Shown here: positions 56,031 to 64,000 of the stretch, piece by piece
Numbering within the stretch: the stretch's first letter is position 1
How the letters are laid out: the number at the start of each line of letters is the position of its first letter
NCBI GenBank assembly: GCA_900768845.1
Contig: CAAGEK010000064.1
Span: forward strand, 1-64,000
DNA: 64,000 nucleotides
DNA from: Alphaproteobacteria bacterium
Lineage (GTDB): Bacteria > Pseudomonadota > Alphaproteobacteria > CAAGCB01 > CAG-977
Direction: 5' to 3'
The notes under the pieces: generated by a model
Database searches by the model: none
Told to the model about the DNA's origin: nothing
What the model saw: only the letters and a program-made list of their open reading frames with translations
Program-made: the position numbers and the translations under genes

Positions 56031-57980
56031 TCAGAATTGGTACTGTAACCCGAACCGTCCTTCGCGAATATCGTCCCTTTTTCTGTTTTCATATGTCCAG
56101 CGTGCGACGACGGACAGGTTTGTCGTCAACGAATAAGATGCTTCCGCATCGCACCGCACCGTTCGCGCCGTTTTATCGGACATATGGATGTATTCGCTTT
56201 GCGCCAGAAACCTGAATTTCCCCAAATCCGTGAAAAGGCCGGCCTGTATCCCCGCTCCGGCAAATCCGTTGTGAGGCAGATAGCCGCCCGATTTCAAATG
56301 CAGGTTTGCAAAGGTGAAAAAAACGGTTTGCGGGGCGATTTCAAACGACGCTCCGACGCCGCCGTCCGCGAAAAATACGCCGCCTTCCTTTTCCTTGTCG
56401 GGGTATTGATAACGTTCCACGCCCGTTTTGAATTGAAAAGACAGGGGGGAAAACAGGACGTTCCGCGGAGTCAATGCCCGAATGTTGACCAGCTTGAGGT
56501 TTTGCAGTTTTAAATCGTTCCCGCGTTCATACCACCGTAAATCCGTGTCCAGATATGTAATCTCCGTGAACGGCAGGTATCCTCCGCTGTCGTCCATCAG
56601 GGAATGATAGGCCAGACGGATGTTGTAATCGACAAAGTTCCGTCCGTTTCTGCGACCGCCGAAAATGCCTGTTCCTGCGGACGCGTGCCCTTCATCGGGT
56701 CTTTTTTCCGGAACGGGAACGGGCGGCAGGGCGGATTTTTCGGGAATCGAACTGCGCGCTTTCAACAGCTTTATCGTATCCGCCCGCATTTCGTCCAACT
56801 CGATATGGCGTGCCAGATATTCATATTGCAAATATTCGTATGCCGTTTCCAAAACGTTGGCTTTTTGAGTCGGGGAAAGGCTTGAATCCCTGACTTTGTC
56901 AACCATTCGCGGTTTGTGCAGGACATAATTCAGGATTTCTTTTTCTTCGGGCGTCAAAGAATTGTATGCGTGCCGGATTTTCGTCTGGCGTGCGGGACGG
57001 TACACGGCTTTGTCCAACAGGTTCGGGCGGCTGACGACGGTTCTGATCGTATCGACGGGAATGACGTAGTCCATAAAGAAATACGGACGGTGGAACGTTT
57101 GCGCCATATCCGCGTTCGGGACGGCGACGTCCAGCATTTCCAGCAAAATGTAAGAGCAGTTTTCGGAAAAAAAGTAATAGTCCGTGTTTGTCTGCCCCGC
57201 TTCCCAGACGTGCGCGACCAAAGCGTCCAATTCGTCTTGGCTCAGGTTGAGGCGGTATTCCCAAATATCGCGGTTTTCCATATTGTTGTAAGTGTTGACC
57301 GTATCGTAATACGGAGCAAGGGAAAATACGCCGGGGTATCCGCCCCAAATGCCTTTGATCATAAACGACAAAGCGTTGTCGTTTCCGGTAATCGCCCCGT
57401 AATTGACGGCGTGAGCCAATAAAGGCAGGTCATCCTTTCCGTCGATGCGCAACAATGTGTGCCCCAACAGGGAAGCGGGATTTCCCATATAGGCGCTGGT
57501 ATAAATCAAAGTGAGTTTTTTCGCGCCCAGCTTTTTGACCGTTTCATCAAATTCTTTACATTCGACGGGCGGCAACAGGGAACGGTCAAAGCCCAAATGT
57601 TTGTTCAGAAACCTGAACCTTGCGGGAAACAGGCATTTGGGATGCCGGTAGTCCGGAGATTCCCCCTCTCGGGATTTGATATTTTCGCGGGGGGTGAAAA
57701 AAGCGCGGATTGTGGCGTGCAACTCGGCTTTCAAATCGTATTTTCCGTTTTTCGCCAAAAAGAAATCCGGAGAATCGATGGTGCTTTCGGCGGAAAACAA
57801 ACGTTTATGATAATGCATCAATGCGCGCCATTCGTCCCGCCCGTCCAAATTCAAAGCGTCGGCTTTTTCCGTCAATCGGGCGATTTCCGCTTCGGCGGCC
57901 AAAGAAAAGGGCTCTGCCGATGCAGAAAAAGTCCCGCACAGGCAAAGCCCCGAAAATACGGCAAAAGAGATGAAACGCAT
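56031..57980 (-). CDS. DUF4105 outer-membrane/periplasmic protein
   Basis: A 649-residue protein with a signal peptide (about 1-22). The central domain matches DUF4105: LTLIYTSAYMGNPASLLGHTLLRIDG, FMIKGIWGGYPGVFSLAPYYDTVNTYN and IWEYRLNLSQDELDALVAHVWE. This domain is NlpC/P60-like, with a probable cysteine in YYFFSENCSYILLEML. The last 230 residues alternate beta strands ending in Phe, typical of an outer-membrane barrel (final residues RFGLQYQF). Biochemical function is unknown. AAAGGGGCGATA precedes the ATG. The 55892-56030 gap holds only an imperfect inverted repeat. Confidence 0.85.
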   Translation of the reverse strand: MRFISFAVFSGLCLCGTFSASAEPFSLAAEAEIARLTEKADALNLDGRDEWRALMHYHKRLFSAESTIDSPDFFLAKNGKYDLKAELHATIRAFFTPRENIKSREGESPDYRHPKCLFPARFRFLNKHLGFDRSLLPPVECKEFDETVKKLGAKKLTLIYTSAYMGNPASLLGHTLLRIDGKDDLPLLAHAVNYGAITGNDNALSFMIKGIWGGYPGVFSLAPYYDTVNTYNNMENRDIWEYRLNLSQDELDALVAHVWEAGQTNTDYYFFSENCSYILLEMLDVAVPNADMAQTFHRPYFFMDYVIPVDTIRTVVSRPNLLDKAVYRPARQTKIRHAYNSLTPEEKEILNYVLHKPRMVDKVRDSSLSPTQKANVLETAYEYLQYEYLARHIELDEMRADTIKLLKARSSIPEKSALPPVPVPEKRPDEGHASAGTGIFGGRRNGRNFVDYNIRLAYHSLMDDSGGYLPFTEITYLDTDLRWYERGNDLKLQNLKLVNIRALTPRNVLFSPLSFQFKTGVERYQYPDKEKEGGVFFADGGVGASFEIAPQTVFFTFANLHLKSGGYLPHNGFAGAGIQAGLFTDLGKFRFLAQSEYIHMSDKTARTVRCDAEASYSLTTNLSVVARWTYENRKRDDIREGRFGLQYQF

Positions 57981-58007
57981 TATCGCCCCTTTGCCTTTCC
58001 GATATTT

Positions 58008-58457
58008 TTACGCGTCCAACAAAGCGGACATTTTCAAAGAAACGGAAACCGCATCGGCGTTTTCACCGTCGAACAGAACGGCAAAATTCTGCTTTGCGAC
58101 CGAACCGACTTTGTCGGCGGGCATTTCCATGATGGAAGCGACGGCGTCAATCGTTTCCCCGTGACCGCGGGAAGCGTCGATGGCGAACTGATCCAGATTG
58201 TTTTCCAGAAAAGCGAACAGTCTGCCCGTACCGCCGGCGATGCGGCCGTTCTGGGTGCATCCGGACGTACCCGTCGTGATACCGAACGTCTGGTTGCCGG
58301 AAATGCCGTTCAGGAACGTGGCCAACAGGTTGAAAACAATACCGGACTGGCCTTTGAGCAAAACGGATCCCAAACCGCAACCGACGTTGTCGGCGGCATG
58401 AACCGGAGCGGTGCTCAACGCAAAGGCAACGGCGGCGACAGTCAATAATTTCTTCAT
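58008..58457 (-). CDS. DUF3015 family secreted protein
   Basis: The 149-residue protein has a signal peptide cleaved after VHA (residue 21). DUF3015-like marks are the start of the mature protein, DNVGCGLGSVLLKGQSG, then TFGITTGTSGCTQNGRIAGGTGRLFAFLENNLDQFAIDASRGHGE. Two cysteines could form a disulfide. No function is known for the family. AAAGGAGA precedes the ATG. A clear minus-strand promoter lies at 58501-58529. Confidence 0.83.
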   Translation of the reverse strand: MKKLLTVAAVAFALSTAPVHAADNVGCGLGSVLLKGQSGIVFNLLATFLNGISGNQTFGITTGTSGCTQNGRIAGGTGRLFAFLENNLDQFAIDASRGHGETIDAVASIMEMPADKVGSVAKQNFAVLFDGENADAVSVSLKMSALLDA

Positions 58458-58500
58458 AAGTGGTCTCCTTTGAAAAGGTAAACATCAAAAAACAAGGGGG

Positions 58501-58529
58501 AGTATAAAAGAACGGATTTATAAAATCAA
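58501..58529 (-). promoter_or_regulatory. Promoter of the DUF3015 gene with overlapping palindrome
   Basis: On the minus strand TTGATT (58529-58524), a 17-nt spacer and TATACT (58506-58501) form a good sigma-70 promoter. The inverted repeat ACGGATT (58512-58518) with AATCCGT (58528-58534) covers the spacer and the -35 element, a place where a repressor could act. Confidence 0.65.
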
Positions 58530-58551
58530 TCCGTCGGGACATTTTTTTCCC

Positions 58552-58581
58552 TTGTACGCCTGTTTGTTGAAAAGGTATGCT
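58552..58581 (+). promoter_or_regulatory. Possible promoter of the DUF2157 gene
   Basis: TTGTAC (58552-58557), an 18-nt spacer and TATGCT (58576-58581) lie 36 nt before the start codon. Moderate match only. Confidence 0.35.
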
Positions 58582-58617
58582 GTCAATGGCGGAATTTTTC
58601 AATTCGGGGAAAAGGGA

Positions 58618-59745
58618 ATGGCAAATCTTGAAAGGAAAATACGGAGTTGGGTCGAGGAAGGCCTGATTTCCGAAGATCAGGCGGACAGGCTGATCGAACG
58701 GGAAAAGGCGAAACACTTTTTTTCTTTTGGCGGCGTCCTCGTGTTTTTGGGCGTTTTGGCGGCGGCGTGCGGTATTTGCGCGATTGTCGCTTCAAATTGG
58801 GAGGTCATTCCCGATGCGGTCAAGTTGGGCGGAATGTATGCCGCGACGGGCGGTTTGGCGGCTTGGCTGTACCAAATCGGGGAATCAAAGAAAACGGCGT
58901 TTGAAACGGGGCTGTTTTTATACATTTTGCTGTTGTTCGCGGTCATCGGCTTGAACGGGCAGGTTTTCCATCTGGTCAGCGATTCATGGAAAGCCTTCAT
59001 GTTTTGGAGCTTTCTGGCTTTTCCTTTGGTTTTGCTGTCCCGAAAGGTGTTTATCGGATTCGTTTGGCTGGCGATTTTATACACGGCGTTTCTCATGTCT
59101 CCGTATGTGAAAGAATTGGAAGAGTTTTTCATGCCGTTCGCCTACGGTGCGCCGCAATGTTTCGCCTTGTTGAGCTTTCTGATATTTTTAACGGTTTGGC
59201 CGGTCAGGGACAGGCGTCCGGTCTTGTTGAAACCCCTTTGTACGTTTTTGTTCGCCCAAACCGTCATTCCGTTGTTGTTTCCCGCAATGAGGCTCCGGCA
59301 TTGGGAAAAGGCCGAAGTTTGGACGACGCCCTTTGTCATTTTCTATTCGGCGATGTTTCTGTTCGGAATGTGGAAGCTGATGCCTTTCAAGCCGGAAGCC
59401 AAAAAAGCCGTTTCCGTAGCGGTTTTCTGCTTTGTCGTCGGGGTGGCGGTCAAATTTAAGTACGATTTCATTTATTTCCTGTTGGAACTGGTGCAGTTGC
59501 TGTCGCTTTTGGCTTTTGCCTACTTTATCAGGGCAAGGGCGATGTTTAACGTTTTGTCCTTTACCGTCGGAGCGTTGATTCTCATTCGCTGGCTGATATT
59601 GTTCGGGACGTTGATGCAAACGGGGGCGGGATTGATCGCAACCGGCGCGGTGCTGATCGCCGCGGCGCAAGGATGGCGGGTGCTGACCAGAAGAGTCGCG
59701 GAACGTTTTGAACGCGAAAGCCTCGAAGAGGAGGGCGCATTATGA
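58618..59745 (+). CDS. DUF2157 multi-pass membrane protein
   Basis: A 375-residue inner-membrane protein. The cytosolic N-terminus (ERKIRSWVEEGLISEDQADRLIERE) and following hydrophobic segments (FGGVLVFLGVLAAACGICAIVASNWEVIP) match DUF2157; about ten membrane segments follow. The ATG at 58618 follows GGGGAAAAGGGA, and an in-frame start at 58552 would add 22 unsupported residues. It overlaps the GDYXXLXY gene by ATGA, a pairing seen in many bacteria. Function is unknown. Confidence 0.88.
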   Translation: MANLERKIRSWVEEGLISEDQADRLIEREKAKHFFSFGGVLVFLGVLAAACGICAIVASNWEVIPDAVKLGGMYAATGGLAAWLYQIGESKKTAFETGLFLYILLLFAVIGLNGQVFHLVSDSWKAFMFWSFLAFPLVLLSRKVFIGFVWLAILYTAFLMSPYVKELEEFFMPFAYGAPQCFALLSFLIFLTVWPVRDRRPVLLKPLCTFLFAQTVIPLLFPAMRLRHWEKAEVWTTPFVIFYSAMFLFGMWKLMPFKPEAKKAVSVAVFCFVVGVAVKFKYDFIYFLLELVQLLSLLAFAYFIRARAMFNVLSFTVGALILIRWLILFGTLMQTGAGLIATGAVLIAAAQGWRVLTRRVAERFERESLEEEGAL

Positions 59746-60257
59746 ATAAAAAGGCTTTATGTCTGATTCTTCCTTTGGCCGTTTTAATCGGATGGACGGG
59801 GATTTTAACGTATCGTCAAACGCACGGTGCATTGATTGAAGTCGCGGTTCAAGGGTATGACCCGCGTGATTTGCTGGCGGGACATTACTTGAGGATTCGA
59901 ACGGATTACGGCGTCAAATGTCCGGAAAAGCGGTGGGGGGAGGCTTTCTTGTGCGCGGACGGCGGTTCCGTTACCTTGGAACCGGAGGAAAAGACGGAAA
60001 ATTGCCCCGTGCGGATCAGGGGATGGTGTCGGGGGACGCGTTTTGACGACGGAATCCAACGGTTCTACGTTTCGGAAGGTAAAGCCCGCTTGTTGGAAGC
60101 CGCTTTGCGCGACGGAAAAGTTAAAACGACGCTCGTCCTGTCCGTTTCGGGAAACAGCAACATTCCCGTTCCCGTCGATTTGAAACTTGACGGCATATCT
60201 TGGAAGGATTGGACGCCTCCTGAAAATCAAGACCAAGCATCGGATATGCCCCGATGA
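59742..60257 (+). CDS. GDYXXLXY-type membrane-anchored protein
   Basis: The 171-residue protein has one N-terminal anchor (about 5-24). A periplasmic domain follows with VQGYDPRDLLAGHYLRIRTDY, the position of the family-naming GDYxxLxY motif, here altered to GHYLRIR (Asp to His, Leu to Ile, Tyr to Arg). It is translationally coupled to the DUF2157 gene. The pair's role is not known. A terminator lies at 60294. Confidence 0.85.
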   Translation: MNKKALCLILPLAVLIGWTGILTYRQTHGALIEVAVQGYDPRDLLAGHYLRIRTDYGVKCPEKRWGEAFLCADGGSVTLEPEEKTENCPVRIRGWCRGTRFDDGIQRFYVSEGKARLLEAALRDGKVKTTLVLSVSGNSNIPVPVDLKLDGISWKDWTPPENQDQASDMPR

Positions 60258-60293
60258 TTCCGCTTTCCGCAGAACAGGAAGCACCCTGAAAAT

Positions 60294-60325
60294 AAAAAAG
60301 CCTCCGAATATCGGAGGCTTTTTTT
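60294..60325. terminator. Bidirectional terminator between convergent genes
   Basis: AAAAAGCCTCCGA-ATA-TCGGAGGCTTTTT is a 13-bp stem with A and T runs at each end. It can end both the DUF2157-GDYXXLXY transcript and the converging minus-strand transcript. Confidence 0.93.
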
Positions 60326-60344
60326 ATAATGTCCGTTTACGGAA

Positions 60345-61091
60345 TCAGTCGAAACGGCGTCCCCAACGTTTCGGGGCGGGCGGCGGATTGTTTTCTTCGG
60401 CGGAATCCTGCTGTTCCGAAGAGGAATCGGGACGTTTGACAAATACGCGTTTTTCCTCTTCCTTGACTTCCTCGCTGCCGACGGGTTCCAAATCGTTGGA
60501 TACGGCGTTGATAAAGGTGTCGAGCCATTCGCGGATGGGGCGGGCGGAAAATTCGCGTGTTTCCCCGCCGTACAGGAAAAATACGCCGGGGCAGCTTCCG
60601 CCCGATAAAATCAAATCGACGTAATCGATATCCTGCCTGAAACGCAAAGCCAGACGGGGAGTGACAATACAAGACGCGATTTTCGTGACGGAAATGTCGT
60701 AACTTGTTTCCTGCAACAACTTCGCTTGGACTTCCTGTAATCCGACGTCGTTCAACGCACCGCAGTTTCCCGTGTGGGCGTATCCGTCGATTGTGGGGCC
60801 GCGCTTTTTCGGGCTTTTTCTGGCGACGCCGTAACAACGGACTTCCTGAGGTTGAGCCAGCACGACGGCGGCGTTCGGGCCGATACGTTCGCGGATTTTT
60901 CCCGACACCAGCGTTTCATATTCTTCGGGAGGCGTATATTCGTCAGGATTTTCCACGACTTCCTTCTTTGCGACCGATCGGGAAGATCCCGCCGCGTCGA
61001 AATCGGAATGGGTGTTGTAGAAAATCTGTGCCTGAGCATTTGAAATGCCTGACATAAAAAACAGGGAAATTAAAAAGCATACTTTTTTCAT
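60345..61091 (-). CDS. Unrecognised secreted protein
   Basis: The 248-residue protein has a signal peptide (MKKVCFLISLFFMSGISNAQA, residues 1-21). The mature part has four cysteines (in VRCYG, GNCGAL, ASCIV, GSCPG), a core with PRLALRFRQDIDYVDLILSGG, and a charged, Pro-rich disordered C-terminus. I recognise no domain. ATG 61091 is used: a GGAAAG lies 5 nt upstream, while the in-frame GTG at 61097 overlaps that site. It starts 2 nt after the M23 peptidase gene, so a shared periplasmic job is plausible. Confidence 0.75.
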   Translation of the reverse strand: MKKVCFLISLFFMSGISNAQAQIFYNTHSDFDAAGSSRSVAKKEVVENPDEYTPPEEYETLVSGKIRERIGPNAAVVLAQPQEVRCYGVARKSPKKRGPTIDGYAHTGNCGALNDVGLQEVQAKLLQETSYDISVTKIASCIVTPRLALRFRQDIDYVDLILSGGSCPGVFFLYGGETREFSARPIREWLDTFINAVSNDLEPVGSEEVKEEEKRVFVKRPDSSSEQQDSAEENNPPPAPKRWGRRFD

Positions 61092-61093
61092 TT

Positions 61094-62566
61094 TCACTTT
61101 CCGTTTTCAGAGGTGGTTTGTGTTCGGGGAAGGGGGTGTTCAGAAGTTTTCAAAACCGTTTTCCGTCCGTCCGGTTTTCCGGTTTCTCTTTTCTTTTTAA
61201 CGGGTTGTTTCCCGCCCGAGGTAGGCGCATCCGTACCTGCGGGAGTGGCGGAGGGCTGTGCCTGCGCCGGTTGTTTTCCGCCCGAGGAAGACGCGTCCGT
61301 ACCTGCGGAACCGGCGGAGGGCTGTGTCTGCGCCGGCAGTTTCCCGCCCGAGGAAGGCGCGACCGTACCTGCGGAACCGGCGGAAGGCTGTGTCTGCGCC
61401 GGTTGTTTTCCGCCCGAGGAGGACGCGTCCGTACCTGCGGAACCGGCGGAAGGCTGTGTCTGCGCCGGTTGTTTCCCGCCCGAGGAAGGCGCGTCCGTTC
61501 CGGAGTTCGCCGTCGGATCGGATGCATTTCCGGCTTTCGTCGGAACGGTGGCGTCCGTTCCCTTCACGGTGTTTTTCACATTTTTTACGGCGTCGCGTTC
61601 CGAAACGGCTTGCTTTCCGGCGGAAACGTCCGATTTTGCGTCCGGAAGCTTGTTTTGTCCTTTTTTATTTTCGGCTTTTTTCGCTTCCTGTCGTTTGGAA
61701 GGGGCTTTTTTTCGGGCTCTTTTTGATGTTTCCGTTACGGGAGCGGAACAAAATTCCGATGAATTGTGCATGAAAGCCTGCGGATCCACCCGTTTGTTTT
61801 TCCACATGACCGTCCAATGCAAATGAGGACCCGTCGCACGTCCCGTCATGCCGACCAACCCGATTTTATCGCCTTTTTTCAGCTTTTGCCCTTCTTTGAC
61901 CAAGATTTTGCTCATATGGACATAACTGGTCGTCAGGTCGTTCCCGTGCGCCAGCAATACGGTTTTTCCGGTCAACAGCATATCTTCGTGCGCCAGCAAT
62001 ACCGTTCCGTCGGCGGGGGCGCGAATCGCCGTTCCCGTTTTTGCCGCAATATCCAAAGCGTTATGCGCGCCGCCCGCAATGCCGTTAAAAATGCGCTGAC
62101 TGCCGTAAACGCCTGAAATCCGCCCTTTTACGGGAACGGAAAAACAAAGGGGAACGGGGCGGAGGGCTTTTTTGCCGCGTGCTTTTGCGATTAATGCGTT
62201 TTCATCCGCGATGCGTTTTTGTTCAACCGGATTCGGCGTCACCGTGTTTTGCGGAACGCCGTCAACGCGTTGGATGTTCCATTTGCGCGGCCTGATTTTT
62301 AAAACTTTCCTGATTTTGGCTTTTTTCCGTTCGGCTGTCAGAACCAGCTTTCCCGTATCGTCGCGTCCGATGCCGAATACGAACCAACCGTCCTTGCGCA
62401 CGGCGATTTTTTCCCCGTTCAACCGTACCGTTGCACCTGGGGTCGCATACCCGAATATCAATTCCCCCTGTCTGGGCTGTCCGTGCAAAAACAACACGGG
62501 CGGTTCCGCCTTGACGGAACAGGCGGCCGATAAAAACAGGCCAAGCATAACCAAAAAACGAATCAT
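61094..62566 (-). CDS. M23 family metallopeptidase with 22-residue repeat tail
   Basis: A 490-residue exported peptidoglycan endopeptidase-like protein. After a signal peptide (about 1-20) and a beta-rich domain (LFLHGQPRQGELIFGYATPGATVRLNGE), the LytM domain keeps all zinc and catalytic positions: HNALD (His168, Asp172), His217 and HLH (248-250). From about residue 280 the chain is Lys-rich, then has four 22-residue repeats plus a partial fifth (pattern GTDAxSSGGKQPAQTQPSAG), probably disordered. The start overlaps the xseA stop (ATGA). It could remodel the cell wall or activate amidases as EnvC does; all metal ligands are present, so it is probably active. Confidence 0.9.
   Translation of the reverse strand: MIRFLVMLGLFLSAACSVKAEPPVLFLHGQPRQGELIFGYATPGATVRLNGEKIAVRKDGWFVFGIGRDDTGKLVLTAERKKAKIRKVLKIRPRKWNIQRVDGVPQNTVTPNPVEQKRIADENALIAKARGKKALRPVPLCFSVPVKGRISGVYGSQRIFNGIAGGAHNALDIAAKTGTAIRAPADGTVLLAHEDMLLTGKTVLLAHGNDLTTSYVHMSKILVKEGQKLKKGDKIGLVGMTGRATGPHLHWTVMWKNKRVDPQAFMHNSSEFCSAPVTETSKRARKKAPSKRQEAKKAENKKGQNKLPDAKSDVSAGKQAVSERDAVKNVKNTVKGTDATVPTKAGNASDPTANSGTDAPSSGGKQPAQTQPSAGSAGTDASSSGGKQPAQTQPSAGSAGTVAPSSGGKLPAQTQPSAGSAGTDASSSGGKQPAQAQPSATPAGTDAPTSGGKQPVKKKRETGKPDGRKTVLKTSEHPLPRTQTTSENGK
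61202..61501 (-). repeat. 66-bp in-frame tandem repeat, about 4.5 copies
   Basis: Units begin at 61501, 61435, 61369, 61303 and 61237 on the minus strand; the last stops after about 36 bases. Each encodes 22 residues. Units differ by a few substitutions, for example Asp to Val in unit 3. The period and coding frame show expansion by slippage or recombination, not a CRISPR array. Confidence 0.92.
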
Positions 62567-64000
62567 AACAGCGTTCCCTGTTTGTCGTTGTCCGCCGTTT
62601 TTGCGGGGCGCGCCCGTTTTTGCGGCGTTTTTTGCGCTGACGCTGTTGTAACAGAAACGGAGCCGTCTGCAAATTTTAAATTCAAATCCGGATGTTTCGC
62701 CGCGCTTTTCGCCGATACGACGGGCTTTCCCCCGTCATCCAAAACCAAAGCGAATCCCCTGTCTAAAATGCGTTCGTAGGAAAAGCTTTCCAACAGACGT
62801 GCGGCCGTTTCGAAACGGGCGGCGGCGTCCGACACGGCGGCGGCGGCCGACGTGTTCAGCGGTTGGGCGAAACGCAACAGGGCGTTTTGAGCGTTCGCCA
62901 GCATTAAATCGGGGCGGATTAGGCGGGAAACCAGCACTTTCAGAGCGGATTCCCCGGCTTTGAAAAAAACGGCGGCGGCATTTTGCAAACGTTCCGTCCT
63001 GTCGTCAAGTTTTTGAGCGTATTCGTCCGTGATTTGTTCCAACGGCGGCAATCCCCGCCTCAGCCCCGTCAGGATGTTCCGTTTTTCCGACAACAATCTG
63101 GAAACGGCGACGTAAGCTCTGGAGTTTTGAGCCGTCAGTCCGGCAATCAGTTCCGAACGGACGGGAACGGCCTTTTCCGCCGCGCCCGTCGGAGTGGGAG
63201 CCCTTAAATCGGAAGCGTAATCGATCAGTGTCGTGTCCGTTTCGTGTCCGACGGCCGAAATGACGGGAATATCGGATGCGGCGACGGCGCGGACGACGAT
63301 TTCTTCGTTAAACGCCCACAAATCTTCCAAACTGCCGCCGCCGCGTGCGACGATCAATACGTCCGGACGGGGGATTTTTCCGTCGGGGGAGTCTTTGCCT
63401 CCGCTGGGGATGGCGTTGAAACCCCTGACGGCCGCGGCAACCTGAGCGGCGGCGTCTTCGCCCTGAACGACACAGGGCCATAACAGGACGCGGCGGGGGA
63501 AACGGTCGTTCAAGCGGTGCATGATGTCACGGATGACGGCTCCGGTCGGAGAAGTGACGACCCCGATGACGTCGGGCAGAAAGGGAATCTTTTTTTTGCG
63601 TTCCGGTGCGAACAGCCCTTCGGATTCCAGTTTTTTGCGCCGCTCTTCCAGCAACTTCAACAACGCGCCTTCGCCCGCGGCTTCCATCGTTTCGACGACC
63701 ATCTGATATTTCGACCGTCCGGGATAGGTTGTTATCCTGCCCGTGCAAACGACTTCCAATCCGTCTTCGGGGACGACGGACAACCGCGACGCACCGCCGC
63801 GCCAACATACGCCGTCCAAAACGGATTCCTCGTCTTTGAGGGCGAAATACATATGCCCCGACGCGGCCTTTTTAAACCCCGATATTTCCCCGCGCACCCT
63901 GACGGATGAAAAACCGTTTTCAACCGTGCTTTTCAAAGCGTAAGACAGTTCCGAAACCGTCATCGGTTCGTCTTTTCGCTTTTCGGGGGCTTCCCGAAAA
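62563..64000 (-). CDS. xseA: Exodeoxyribonuclease VII large subunit (5' end probably beyond window)
   Basis: XseA digests single-stranded DNA with XseB. Present are the N-terminal OB-fold region MTVSELSYALKSTVENGFSSVRVRGEISGFKKAASGHMYFALKD, the core VVTSPTGAVIRDIMHRLNDRFPRR and VIVARGGGSLEDLWAFNEE, and HETDTTLIDYASDLRAPTPTGAAE. An ATG at 63963 could start it, giving 466 residues, but it lacks a ribosome-binding site. The frame stays open to the window edge with a plausible family-like lead-in (EAPEKRKDEP), so the true start is probably outside. The 3' end overlaps the M23 gene. Confidence 0.93.
   Translation of the reverse strand, partial: FREAPEKRKDEPMTVSELSYALKSTVENGFSSVRVRGEISGFKKAASGHMYFALKDEESVLDGVCWRGGASRLSVVPEDGLEVVCTGRITTYPGRSKYQMVVETMEAAGEGALLKLLEERRKKLESEGLFAPERKKKIPFLPDVIGVVTSPTGAVIRDIMHRLNDRFPRRVLLWPCVVQGEDAAAQVAAAVRGFNAIPSGGKDSPDGKIPRPDVLIVARGGGSLEDLWAFNEEIVVRAVAASDIPVISAVGHETDTTLIDYASDLRAPTPTGAAEKAVPVRSELIAGLTAQNSRAYVAVSRLLSEKRNILTGLRRGLPPLEQITDEYAQKLDDRTERLQNAAAVFFKAGESALKVLVSRLIRPDLMLANAQNALLRFAQPLNTSAAAAVSDAAARFETAARLLESFSYERILDRGFALVLDDGGKPVVSAKSAAKHPDLNLKFADGSVSVTTASAQKTPQKRARPAKTADNDKQGTLL

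Noticed and set aside
57459..58448. Plus-strand open frame of 329 codons opposite the DUF4105 and DUF3015 genes
   Set aside because: It spans two oppositely directed real genes with signal peptides; its translation shows no hydrophobic or domain pattern of its own.
61202..61501. Regular 66-bp repeats considered as a CRISPR array
   Set aside because: The repeats are contiguous without spacers and are in frame within an M23 peptidase gene.

Overview
The window is a chromosomal segment of an alphaproteobacterium with roughly even base composition. The evidence is the tuf-rpsJ-rplC... ribosomal gene order with adk after secY, an alpha operon without rpsD, an ATP12-type F1-ATPase assembly chaperone, a ChpT-like histidine phosphotransferase, and glnB-glnA plus glnE nitrogen control. 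Several poorly known families and a full deoxynucleoside catabolism cluster would fit a host- or gut-associated lineage, but that is inference. No rRNA, phage, insertion sequence or CRISPR array was seen.

Layout. Positions 1-13053 hold the end of tuf, the S10 and spc operons, secY, adk and an unexpected zinc-metallopeptidase-like gene. A hairpin terminator and a new promoter follow, then rpsM-rpsK-rpoA-rplQ (13355-15842), so the usual single ribosomal block is split in two. Positions 15982-19451 form an accessory island. It holds three members of an unrecognised putative membrane-hairpin family (one frameshifted) plus one orphan gene, mostly as separate units with their own promoters and terminators. 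From 19681 to 26045 are rarA, an rluC-like gene, an AsmA-like gene, the ATP12 chaperone, acylphosphatase and lipB. Next come tRNA-Leu(GAG), a divergent NTF2-like/HxlR pair and tRNA-His(GTG).

Positions 27514-37892 combine nitrogen regulation (glnB-glnA and glnE) with envelope functions (M48 protease with TPRs, a DsbA-like thioredoxin-fold protein, a YhdP/AsmA-like protein). Positions 37875-44666 are nucleoside salvage. On the minus strand lie cdd, punA, deoC, deoA and deoB, ended by a terminator, followed by a second deoA-like gene that has lost the phosphate-binding motif. upp diverges from cdd. Together these genes deaminate cytidine, phosphorolyse nucleosides, isomerise deoxyribose-1-phosphate and cleave deoxyribose-5-phosphate, while uracil is recaptured by Upp. 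Positions 44714-51478 encode a giant AsmA-like protein with a coiled-coil tail, a 5'-nucleotidase and an LpoB-like lipoprotein.

Positions 51465-55891 contain a type IVb-like prepilin, a small orphan protein, a ChpT-like phosphotransferase and a long CheA-like protein. The CheA-like protein has lost its phospho-accepting histidine and carries a large coiled-coil insert. The remainder (56031-64000) holds a DUF4105 outer-membrane protein, a DUF3015 protein, a DUF2157/GDYXXLXY membrane pair, a secreted cysteine-containing protein, an M23 peptidase with a 22-residue repeat tail, and xseA, which probably starts beyond the window edge.

The strongest candidates for undescribed biology are the membrane-hairpin paralog island (15982-19451), the ChpT plus CheA-like pseudokinase pair (52387-55891), the DeoA-like pseudoenzyme (37875-39164) and the internally duplicated metallopeptidase inside the ribosomal block (11755-13053).
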